Positions 1 through 6,142 of a DNA stretch of 6,887 bases are shown in pieces. Source of the stretch: Bacteroidota bacterium (lineage in GTDB: Bacteria > Bacteroidota > Bacteroidia > B-17B0 > Aurantibacillaceae); NCBI GenBank assembly GCA_025359355.1, contig JANYGR010000536.1, forward strand, positions 1 to 6,887, written 5' to 3'. How positions within the stretch are numbered: position 1 is the stretch's first letter; each line of letters begins with the position of its first letter. The notes below the pieces were generated by a model. That model was not told where the DNA came from. It worked only from the letters and a program-made list of their open reading frames with translations, and made no database searches. The position numbers were made by a program, and so were the translations under genes.

Positions 1-2
1 TT

Positions 3-584
3 AAATTAGCCTTAAACATAGAAGGCTTAGACCCAAGCGGGATAGAAGTATATGCCAATAAAACTAATTTGGCACTAACAGGAAACCCTAAGTTTCCAAA
101 TGCAAGCGCATATTTGCCAACATTAACAATAGCAAAAAACGATTTGCATGTATTAATAACGGCAGCCTTACCTAATACGGTAGCCATTAACAATAAAGTA
201 AAACTAATAAAAAAATTACTGTTGTTAATCAAATCAGTTGCCGAGTATGAGTGTAAAGACGACGAGGTAATTGCCAGCACCAGTGGCTTTGATATTAAAC
301 AACCAAGCTTACCAAAAGCAAAAGTGTTTAATGCTGTTCAAGGTTCGCAATCGGGTAGTGTTGATTTAGTTTGCCCTTATGCAGGAAATCGTGCGGCCTA
401 TATTTGGGAAATTATTCCAGACCCAATTAATACAAATGCCTGGTCGCAAATAAAAGTAACCAATAACACCGTTTATACAGCAACAGGCTTAATACCGGGT
501 AATAAATATTGGTTTAGAGTAAAGGCTGTTATAAATAACGAAGACTTACCTTATACCGATCCGCACATGGTGCATGTGGTTTAA
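3..584 (+). CDS. Fibronectin type III domain protein, 5'-partial
   Basis: The frame is open from the first complete codon in the window and reads KLALNIEGLDPSG before a TTG at 69. That TTG lies inside a conserved-looking N-terminus (NKTNLALTGNPKFP), so the true start is almost certainly a few codons left of the window. About 193 residues are visible. The first ~100 form a Leu/Lys-rich, probably helical domain ending in SGFDIKQ. The last ~85 (from about LPKAKVFNAV) look like one fibronectin type III fold, with the typical IWEI, TATGLIPGNKYWFRVKAV and terminal strand pattern. No signal peptide or membrane segment is visible. From memory, this two-part architecture recurs in Bacteroidota proteins of unknown function, often in tandem paralogues; a paralogue to the left cannot be checked here. 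The gene converges on the ORF6N gene and is followed by a hairpin terminator 20 bp after its TAA stop. The fold call is good; the function is unknown. Confidence 0.85.
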   Translation, partial: KLALNIEGLDPSGIEVYANKTNLALTGNPKFPNASAYLPTLTIAKNDLHVLITAALPNTVAINNKVKLIKKLLLLIKSVAEYECKDDEVIASTSGFDIKQPSLPKAKVFNAVQGSQSGSVDLVCPYAGNRAAYIWEIIPDPINTNAWSQIKVTNNTVYTATGLIPGNKYWFRVKAVINNEDLPYTDPHMVHVV

Positions 585-603
585 ACGTAAAATATTGTTA
601 ACT

Positions 604-641
604 AAAAAGGGGCTGTCTCAAAAGGACGGCCTCTTTTTTTT
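604..641. terminator. Bidirectional intrinsic terminator between convergent genes
   Basis: The arms 608-617 and 625-634 pair over 10 bp (two G-T wobbles) around a 7-nt loop, and A604-A607 extend the stem with T635-T638. A run of eight T (634-641) follows on the plus strand, and the five A at 604-608 give a T run on the minus strand. The hairpin can therefore end the fibronectin-domain gene rightwards and the ORF6N gene leftwards. Confidence 0.8.
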
Positions 642-688
642 GTTGCGTCAAGCGGAGGCAAGAACTTAAAGCCCTTAATCACTGAGCG

Positions 689-704
689 TCTCGTCTTCGC
701 TCGA
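689..704 (-). repeat. Degenerate copy of GAGCG-RAG-WCGA repeat
   Basis: On the minus strand this reads TCGAGCGAAGACGAGA, resembling the GAGCGnAGTCGA core of the two repeats flanking rpoC. It sits in the 143-bp gap between the fibronectin-domain and ORF6N genes. On the plus strand GAGCG (685-689 region) and CGCTC can also form a 5-bp hairpin. The match is partial and could be chance, so this is a weak call. Confidence 0.3.
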
Positions 705-727
705 TGTGACATTAAAATTTAAGTTGT

Positions 728-1240
728 TTATTCCATTTTATACCCAATTTGCTTCCGTTCTTTTTGATGTATGTCTTGTTTATCTTTTTGCAATAAATAA
801 TTGATGGCTTCGTAAACATCTTTAAACTGTTTGTTATAGGTGTTTTCCAGTTCTTTGAGTTTATTACTTAGCTCTGTGTTTGTTAAAGCAAATTGTTTTA
901 AAGCAATAAAGGCTCTCATAATAGAAATATTTACATCAACAGCTTTGTCGCTATTTAAAATGCCACTTAACATGGCTACGCCTTGTTCGGTAAATGCATA
1001 TGGTGTAACAGGGCTATACTTGATGCTCTTTGAGAGGTTATCACAAATTGTGATAACCTCTTGCCATTCTATTTTCGTTAACTGAAACATAAAATCAGTC
1101 GGGAACCTATTCATATTTCTCTTAACAGATTGTTTCAATGTTCTTGTTTCGGTTTCATACAGTTCTGCTAGATCAAAATCCAACATTACTTTTTGTCCTC
1201 TTACCTCATAAATTTTTGTTTGAATAACTTGTAATTGCAT
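728..1240 (-). CDS. ORF6N-domain DNA-binding protein
   Basis: The protein is about 170 aa and belongs to the ORF6N family, DNA-binding domains first described in phage and plasmid proteins and common as chromosomal accessory genes in Bacteroidota. The domain covers roughly residues 5-95: VMLDFDLAELYETETRTLKQ (18-37), NRFPTDFMFQLT (44-55) and YAFTEQGVAMLSGIL (81-95). A Lys/Glu-rich helical, probably coiled-coil tail (about 120-155) follows and ends in the family-like KQIGYK. The frame stays open back to an ATG at 1351, but that would place the start in the T-run of the rpoC terminator and upstream of a plausible promoter. The 37 extra residues also do not look like the family, so I choose the ATG at 1240. 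No Shine-Dalgarno is clear, though AGAGAG abuts the start. The gene is monocistronic, follows rpoC on the same strand behind a terminator, and shares a terminator with the converging gene. A role in transcription control or phage interaction is inference; targets are unknown. Confidence 0.9.
   Translation of the reverse strand: MQLQVIQTKIYEVRGQKVMLDFDLAELYETETRTLKQSVKRNMNRFPTDFMFQLTKIEWQEVITICDNLSKSIKYSPVTPYAFTEQGVAMLSGILNSDKAVDVNISIMRAFIALKQFALTNTELSNKLKELENTYNKQFKDVYEAINYLLQKDKQDIHQKERKQIGYKME
1033..1061. repeat. 29-bp perfect inverted repeat inside ORF6N gene
   Basis: The arms 1033-1046 and 1048-1061 are exact reverse complements (14 bp) around a single central base. The minus strand has the core TTATCACAATTTGTGATAA, and the segment encodes the EVITICDNLS part of the ORF6N domain. 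A perfect palindrome this long is unexpected in coding DNA. It could be a protein-binding site or a side effect of conserved residues. Confidence 0.9.
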
Positions 1241-1254
1241 CTCTCTATAAATTA

Positions 1255-1270
1255 TCACGCCATGGCGTGA
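1255..1270. promoter_or_regulatory. 16-bp palindrome, candidate operator of ORF6N gene
   Basis: TCACGCCATGGCGTGA is a perfect 16-bp palindrome, 14 bp upstream of the chosen ATG and just downstream of the candidate -7 box. If transcription starts near 1279, it would span about +10 to +25, a position where a bound repressor or an RNA hairpin could act. It shares the half-site TTATCAC with the palindrome inside the coding region. The palindrome is directly visible; its regulatory role is inferred. Confidence 0.45.
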
Positions 1271-1283
1271 GTTTCTCTCAAAA

Positions 1284-1291
1284 CAAAAGTA
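1284..1291 (-). promoter_or_regulatory. Candidate Bacteroidota -7 promoter box for ORF6N gene
   Basis: The minus strand reads TACTTTTG, matching the Bacteroidota -7 consensus TAnnTTTG, 43 bp upstream of the ATG at 1240. No -33 TTTG stands at the usual 19-21 bp; the nearest TTG is 26 bp away, inside the inverted repeat at 1313-1329. An 8-mer of this kind can occur by chance in AT-rich DNA, so confidence is modest. Confidence 0.35.
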
Positions 1292-1312
1292 ATTTATTTT
1301 ATAGCTAGCGTC

Positions 1313-1329
1313 TGCTACAATTTGTAGCA
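1313..1329. promoter_or_regulatory. Inverted repeat upstream of ORF6N promoter
   Basis: The 8-bp arms TGCTACAA and TTGTAGCA are exact reverse complements around one base. The site lies where the -33 region of the ORF6N promoter would be. Its centre ACAATTTGT is identical to the centre of the 29-bp palindrome within the ORF6N coding sequence (minus strand there), with the same one-base spacer. A regulator site, possibly for the ORF6N protein itself, is inferred. Confidence 0.4.
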
Positions 1330-1351
1330 TTATAGATTTTTCCAAAAACAA

Positions 1352-1379
1352 AAAACCCCGATAGAAATATCGGGGTTTT
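1352..1379 (-). terminator. Intrinsic terminator of rpoC (rpoBC operon)
   Basis: The arms CCCCGATA (1356-1363) and TATCGGGG (1368-1375) pair perfectly around a 4-nt loop, and A/T bases extend the stem by 4 bp. On the minus strand the hairpin is followed by TTTTTTGTTTTT, a strong T-tract for leftward transcripts. It lies 65 bp past the rpoC stop and ahead of the ORF6N gene. The plus-strand T-tract is short, so it acts mainly on the rpoC transcript. Confidence 0.9.
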
Positions 1380-1425
1380 AATTTATATTTTAAAAATAAA
1401 TCGTCTTCTCAACTAACAGTGCGTT

Positions 1426-1445
1426 GGCTGAGCGGAGTCGAAGCC
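1426..1445 (+). repeat. Short interspersed repeat abutting rpoC stop codon
   Basis: The 20-bp box GGCTGAGCGGAGTCGAAGCC has 4-bp complementary ends (GGCT/AGCC). Its 17-nt core (1427-1443) differs by one base from the core at 5796-5812, which is on the opposite strand. The right end touches the last base of the rpoC TAG stop (1445-1447). It is more GC-rich than the surrounding AT-rich spacer, and similar GAGCGnAGTCGA boxes are, to my knowledge, frequent between genes in Bacteroidota. Confidence 0.7.
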
Positions 1446-4400
1446 TAAGCTTCTTCTTCGATTTCTTCTTTACTTGCCATTAAACGCTCGTACTCTTCTT
1501 TACTACCAACCACGATTTTCTCGTATTGACGTAAACCTGTACCTGCTGGTATTAAGTGACCAACAATAACGTTTTCTTTTAAGCCTTGTAATGTGTCTAT
1601 TTTTCCGTTTACTGCTGCTTCGTTCAATACTTTGGTTGTTTCCTGGAACGATGCCGCAGAAATCCAACTCTTAGTTTGTAACGATGCACGAGTAATACCC
1701 TGTAAAATTGGAGTTGCTGTTGCAGGAACCGCATCACGTGCTTCCACTAATTTTAAATCTTTACGACGTAAAACTGAGTTCTCATCACGTAACTTGCGAG
1801 TCGTTACAATTTGTCCACGTTTCAAGTTTTCAGAATCACCTGGCTCAACAACTACTTTTTTACCATATAACTCATCGTTCTCAGTCATGAAATCAATTTT
1901 GTTGATTAACTGTAACTCTAAGAACGTCGTATCACCTGGATCTTCAATTTGAACTTTACGCATCATCTGACGAACGATCGTTTCGAAATGCTTATCATTC
2001 AATTTTTGTCCTTGTAAACGGTAAACCTCTTGAATCTCATTTACTAAGTATTCTTGAACAGCTGTAGGGCCTTTGATTGATAAAATATCACCAGGAGAAG
2101 TTGCTCCGTCAGATAATTGCTCACCTGCACGTACAAAATCATTTTCCTGTACTAAGATATGTTTAGACAAAGACACTAAGTAACGGTGTTGTTCACCAGT
2201 TTTAGCTTCTACAACTACTTCGCGATTACCACGTTTAATTTTACCAAATGTAACAATACCATCAATTTCAGAAACAACTGCTGGATTACTTGGGTTACGA
2301 GCTTCAAATAACTCAGTAACACGTGGTAAACCACCCGTAATATCTCCTGTTTTACCAGTTACACGAGGAATCTTAACCAAAATTTGTCCTGGTTCAATTT
2401 TAGATCCTTCGTTCACAATAATGTGAGCTGTTACCGGTAAATTGTATGTTTTTAAAGGCTCGCCTTTTTTGTCCACAATTCTCATCAATGGAGATAATGT
2501 TTTATCTCTACTTTCGATAATTACTTTCTCACGGAAACCAGTTTGTTCATCAGATTCTTCACGGTAAGTTACATTTTCTTTAATTGATTCGTACTCTACA
2601 GTACCACCAAATTCAGAAACGATAACCGCGTTATATGGATCCCAATCACAGATCATTTCGCCTTTTTTAACTTTAGCGCCTGCTTTGATGTATAGTTGAG
2701 AACCGTAAGGAATAGTTCCTGTAGTTAACGTAATACCTGTATTCAAATCAACGATTCTAATTTCAGTTGTACGCCCAATAACTACATTCGCTTTTGTTCC
2801 ATCTTGATTAATACGTTCTACAGTACGTAATTCATCGATTTCAGCAACACCATCGTATTTAGCAACATAGCTAGAAGACGCTGCTGTGTTAGATGCTGTA
2901 CCCCCAACGTGGAATGTACGTAATGTTAACTGTGTACCTGGCTCACCAATTGATTGTGCTGCAATAACACCTACAGCTTCACCTAACTGAACCTGACGGC
3001 CATTAGCTAAGTTACGTCCATAACATTTAGAACATACACCCAATTTAGATTCGCAAGTTAATACTGAACGAATTTCAACACTTTCAATTGGAGATGATTC
3101 AATGACATCAGATACATCTTCAGTGATCATTTCACCACCAGTAACAATTAAGTCACCTGTTGTTGGATGATACACATCATTTAACGCAATACGACCTAAA
3201 ATACGATCACGTAATGTTTCAACCACATCATCATTGTTTTTCAATGCTGTTGCTGTTAATCCACGTAAAGTACCACAATCTTCTTCATTAATGATTACAT
3301 CTTGTGCAACGTCAACCAAACGACGCGTTAAGTAACCAGCATCTGCTGTTTTTAACGCCGTATCCGCTAAACCTTTACGAGCACCGTGAGTAGAAATAAA
3401 GTATTCTAAGATCGATAAACCTTCACGGAAGTTAGATAATACAGGATTCTCAATAATGGAAGCCGTAGTATCACCCGCTTTTTGAGGCTTAGCCATCAAA
3501 CCACGCATACCGCTCAACTGTTTAATTTGTTCTTTAGATCCACGAGCTCCTGAATCAAGCATCATATAAACTGGATTAAATCCTTGTCTGTCTGAGCTTA
3601 AATTATCCATTACCTTTTTGGTAACTTTAGAGTTAGTGTGTGTCCAGATATCAATGATTTGGTTGTAACGCTCGTTGTTGGTAATGAAACCCATTGAGTA
3701 GTTATTTACAACCTCATCTACTTGTGCACGAGATTCTTTAATGATTTTAAATTTCTCTTCAGGCGTTTGAATATCACCTAAGTTAAATGATAGACCACCT
3801 TTGAATGCCGTTTTAAATCCTATTTCTTTAATATCATCCAAGAACTTAGCTGTTTTAGCCATTCCTGTTTTCTTAACGATTAATCCGATGATATCACGTA
3901 ACGATTTTTTAGTTAACAATTCGTTGATATAACCTACTTCGTGTGGCACTACCTGATTAAAGATAACACGACCCACAGTAGTATCAATGATTTTAGTTAC
4001 TAAGTTTGTTCCTTCTAATGCATTGGTGATTTTGATTTTGATTTGAGCATGTAAATCAACTTGATTTTCATTCAAAGCAATAACCACTTCTTCAGCACTA
4101 TAGAATGTTTTTCCTTCACCACGAACTAAATCGTTAGGTAAATTCTTTTTAGATTTAGTTAAATAATATAAACCTAAAACCATGTCTTGAGATGGAACCG
4201 CAACTGGCGCCCCATTTGAAGGATTTAAAATGTTGTGAGAAGCTAACATTAATACTTGTGCTTCTAATACTGCGGCGTGTCCTAATGGAACATGCACCGC
4301 CATTTGATCACCATCAAAATCGGCATTAAACGCAGTACACACTAATGGATGTAACTGAATTGCTTTTCCTTCAATTAATTTTGGTTGGAAAGCCTGAATA

Positions 4401-5740
4401 CCTAATCTGTGCAATGTTGGTGCACGGTTTAACATTACAGGATGTCCTTTTAATACGTTTTCTAAAATATCCCAAACGATTGGCTCTTTTTTATCTACAA
4501 TTTTTTTAGCAGATTTTACCGTTTTCACAATACCACGCTCAATCATTTTACGAATAATAAATGGCTTGAATAATTCAGCTGCCATTTCCTTTGGTAAACC
4601 ACACTCATGTAGTTTTAATTCAGGTCCTACAACAATTACCGAACGAGCCGAGTAATCCACACGTTTACCTAATAAGTTTTGACGGAAACGTCCTTGCTTA
4701 CCTTTTAATGAATCAGATAATGATTTTAATGCGCGGTTTGATTCAGTTTTAACAGCATTTGATTTACGAGAGTTATCAAATAATGAATCTACTGATTCTT
4801 GTAACATACGTTTTTCGTTACGTAAGATTACATCTGGTGCTTTAATTTCAATTAAACGCTTTAAACGGTTGTTACGAATAATAACACGACGGTATAGATC
4901 ATTTAAATCAGAAGTTGCGAAACGTCCACCATCCAATGGAACTAACGGACGCAATTCTGGCGGAATAACTGGAACCGTTTTAATAATCATCCACTCAGGG
5001 CGATTATCAATATGAGATTGTGCCGAACGGAATGCTTCAATAACTTGTAAACGTTTTAATGCTTCGTTTTTACGTTGTTGAGATGTTTCTGTGTTTGCTT
5101 TGTGACGTAATTCATAAGATAATTCATCTAATTGTAAACGTGACAATAAATCTTGTAATGCTTCAGCACCCATTTTAGCAATAAACTTATGAGGATCTGA
5201 ATCATCTAATAAATGATTATCTTTTGGTAAAGTGTCAACTAAATTCAAATACTCTTCTTCTGTTAAGAAATCTAAGTATTGAGTTCCGTTTTCAGCAGCT
5301 ACACCAGCATTAATTACTACATAACGCTCGTAGTAAATAATCATGTCTAATTTTTTAGTTGGTAATCCTAATAAGTAACCAATTTTGTTTGGTAACGAAC
5401 GGAAATACCAAATATGAGCAACAGGAACCACTAAATTAATGTGCCCCATACGCTCACGACGTACTTTCTTTTCTGTAACCTCTACACCACAACGGTCGCA
5501 GATAATACCCTTGTAACGAATACGCTTGTATTTACCACAGTGACATTCGTAATCTTTTACTGGTCCAAAAATACGCTCACAAAACAAACCATCTCTTTCT
5601 GGCTTGTAAGTACGGTAATTAATGGTTTCTGGTTTCAATACTTCACCACTACTACGTTGTAGAATAGTTTCTGGAGAAGCTAAACTAATAGTGATTTTTG
5701 AGAAGTTTGATTTTACTTTGTTATCTTTTCTTAAAGCCAT
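1445..5740 (-). CDS. rpoC: DNA-directed RNA polymerase subunit beta'
   Basis: The gene encodes the largest core RNA polymerase subunit, which carries the catalytic Mg2+ and with beta forms the active-site cleft. All 1431 residues are present, similar in length to the 1407 aa of E. coli. Landmarks in order: N-terminal zinc ribbon with C66, C68, C81, C84; the rudder/lid region near NLLGKRVDYSARSVI (355-369); the catalytic NADFDGDQ at 472-479, with Mg2+-binding D474, D476, D478; bridge helix around 775-812 (GLADTALKTADAGYLTRRLV); second zinc site C822, C896, C903, C906; trigger-loop start at SIGEPGTQLTLRTFHVGG (930-947). An SI3-like insertion of two barrel-sandwich repeats follows (about 950-1130), then TGDITGGLPRVTELFEAR (1131-1148) and a C-terminal switch region with an acidic tail. 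The ATG at 5740 gives the expected family N-terminus; its leader is A-rich without a clear Shine-Dalgarno, common in Bacteroidota. It lies 93 bp after rpoB on the same strand and ends at the terminator at 1352-1379. No frame break or missing catalytic residue was seen. Confidence 0.99.
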   Translation of the reverse strand: MALRKDNKVKSNFSKITISLASPETILQRSSGEVLKPETINYRTYKPERDGLFCERIFGPVKDYECHCGKYKRIRYKGIICDRCGVEVTEKKVRRERMGHINLVVPVAHIWYFRSLPNKIGYLLGLPTKKLDMIIYYERYVVINAGVAAENGTQYLDFLTEEEYLNLVDTLPKDNHLLDDSDPHKFIAKMGAEALQDLLSRLQLDELSYELRHKANTETSQQRKNEALKRLQVIEAFRSAQSHIDNRPEWMIIKTVPVIPPELRPLVPLDGGRFATSDLNDLYRRVIIRNNRLKRLIEIKAPDVILRNEKRMLQESVDSLFDNSRKSNAVKTESNRALKSLSDSLKGKQGRFRQNLLGKRVDYSARSVIVVGPELKLHECGLPKEMAAELFKPFIIRKMIERGIVKTVKSAKKIVDKKEPIVWDILENVLKGHPVMLNRAPTLHRLGIQAFQPKLIEGKAIQLHPLVCTAFNADFDGDQMAVHVPLGHAAVLEAQVLMLASHNILNPSNGAPVAVPSQDMVLGLYYLTKSKKNLPNDLVRGEGKTFYSAEEVVIALNENQVDLHAQIKIKITNALEGTNLVTKIIDTTVGRVIFNQVVPHEVGYINELLTKKSLRDIIGLIVKKTGMAKTAKFLDDIKEIGFKTAFKGGLSFNLGDIQTPEEKFKIIKESRAQVDEVVNNYSMGFITNNERYNQIIDIWTHTNSKVTKKVMDNLSSDRQGFNPVYMMLDSGARGSKEQIKQLSGMRGLMAKPQKAGDTTASIIENPVLSNFREGLSILEYFISTHGARKGLADTALKTADAGYLTRRLVDVAQDVIINEEDCGTLRGLTATALKNNDDVVETLRDRILGRIALNDVYHPTTGDLIVTGGEMITEDVSDVIESSPIESVEIRSVLTCESKLGVCSKCYGRNLANGRQVQLGEAVGVIAAQSIGEPGTQLTLRTFHVGGTASNTAASSSYVAKYDGVAEIDELRTVERINQDGTKANVVIGRTTEIRIVDLNTGITLTTGTIPYGSQLYIKAGAKVKKGEMICDWDPYNAVIVSEFGGTVEYESIKENVTYREESDEQTGFREKVIIESRDKTLSPLMRIVDKKGEPLKTYNLPVTAHIIVNEGSKIEPGQILVKIPRVTGKTGDITGGLPRVTELFEARNPSNPAVVSEIDGIVTFGKIKRGNREVVVEAKTGEQHRYLVSLSKHILVQENDFVRAGEQLSDGATSPGDILSIKGPTAVQEYLVNEIQEVYRLQGQKLNDKHFETIVRQMMRKVQIEDPGDTTFLELQLINKIDFMTENDELYGKKVVVEPGDSENLKRGQIVTTRKLRDENSVLRRKDLKLVEARDAVPATATPILQGITRASLQTKSWISAASFQETTKVLNEAAVNGKIDTLQGLKENVIVGHLIPAGTGLRQYEKIVVGSKEEYERLMASKEEIEEEA

Positions 5741-5786
5741 TTTGTTGCTTTTTGGTTTTAGTGATAATAAAAATTCTTTGCTTATT

Positions 5787-5820
5787 CACTGGTGACTTCG
5801 ACTACGCTCAGCCACCAGTG
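5787..5820. repeat. Hairpin repeat in rpoB-rpoC spacer
   Basis: Perfect 8-bp arms CACTGGTG (5787-5794) and CACCAGTG (5813-5820) enclose 18 nt holding the minus-strand core GCTGAGCGTAGTCGAAG. That core differs by one base from the repeat after rpoC. No T-tract follows on the minus strand, so it is not a canonical terminator and read-through into rpoC is expected. It could affect mRNA stability or processing between rpoB and rpoC, but that is inference. Confidence 0.75.
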
Positions 5821-5833
5821 TTTAAAGTGTTTC

Positions 5834-6142
5834 TTAATCCAATGTTACATCTAACGCTAATCCACGTAATTCGTGCATTAATACATTAAATGATTCTGGT
5901 ATACCTGGAGTAGGAATATTTTCGCCTTTTACAATTGCTTCATAAGCTTTTGCACGACCCATCACGTCATCCGACTTGATAGTTAATAATTCCTGTAATA
6001 CGTTAGCAGCACCATAAGCTTCTAATGCCCAAACCTCCATCTCACCAAAACGCTGACCACCAAATTGTGCTTTACCACCTAAAGGTTGTTGAGTAATTAA
6101 TGAATATGGTCCGATTGAACGAGCATGCATCTTATCATGTAA
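5834..6142 (-). CDS. rpoB: DNA-directed RNA polymerase subunit beta, C-terminal fragment
   Basis: These are the last 102 codons plus the TAA stop of rpoB. The segment reads LHDKMHARSIGPYSLITQQP, then GGKAQFGGQRFGEMEVWALEAYG and KAYEAIVKGENIPTPGIPES, and ends HELRGLALDVTLD. This is the beta C-terminal region that contacts beta' and helps form the clamp base, conserved across bacteria. Family proteins are about 1270-1340 aa, so more than 90% is missing. The ATG at 6130 is an internal Met, not a start: the upstream codons LHDK still match RpoB. Homology stops at about 6142, where the next codon is Thr in place of the expected family residue and the DNA turns GC-rich. The gene is in normal order with rpoC, and the fragment shows no damage other than this cut. 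It is most likely intact in the living cell and truncated here by a chimeric join. Confidence 0.96.
   Translation of the reverse strand, partial: LHDKMHARSIGPYSLITQQPLGGKAQFGGQRFGEMEVWALEAYGAANVLQELLTIKSDDVMGRAKAYEAIVKGENIPTPGIPESFNVLMHELRGLALDVTLD

Noticed and set aside
69..71. TTG start for the fibronectin-domain gene
   Set aside because: The frame is open without a stop to the left edge and the preceding residues (KLALNIEGLDPSG) continue the same domain, so the gene is 5'-partial.
950..1130. Possible unusual insertion in beta' (residue numbers 950-1130)
   Set aside because: It aligns in position and character with the SI3 insertion of the trigger loop known from E. coli and other lineages, so it is not novel.
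1593..1952. Plus-strand open frame of 119 codons opposite rpoC
   Set aside because: It lies entirely antisense to the highly conserved beta' coding sequence and its translation shows no recognisable domain. The same holds for the other open frames opposite rpoC and ORF6N.
5787..5820. Terminator between rpoB and rpoC
   Set aside because: The hairpin has no T-tract on the minus strand, and rpoB-rpoC are normally co-transcribed.
6128..6130. ATG at 6130 as the start of a 98-aa stand-alone protein
   Set aside because: The sequence is the RpoB C-terminus and the four codons before the Met (LHDK) still match RpoB, so this is an internal Met of a truncated copy.
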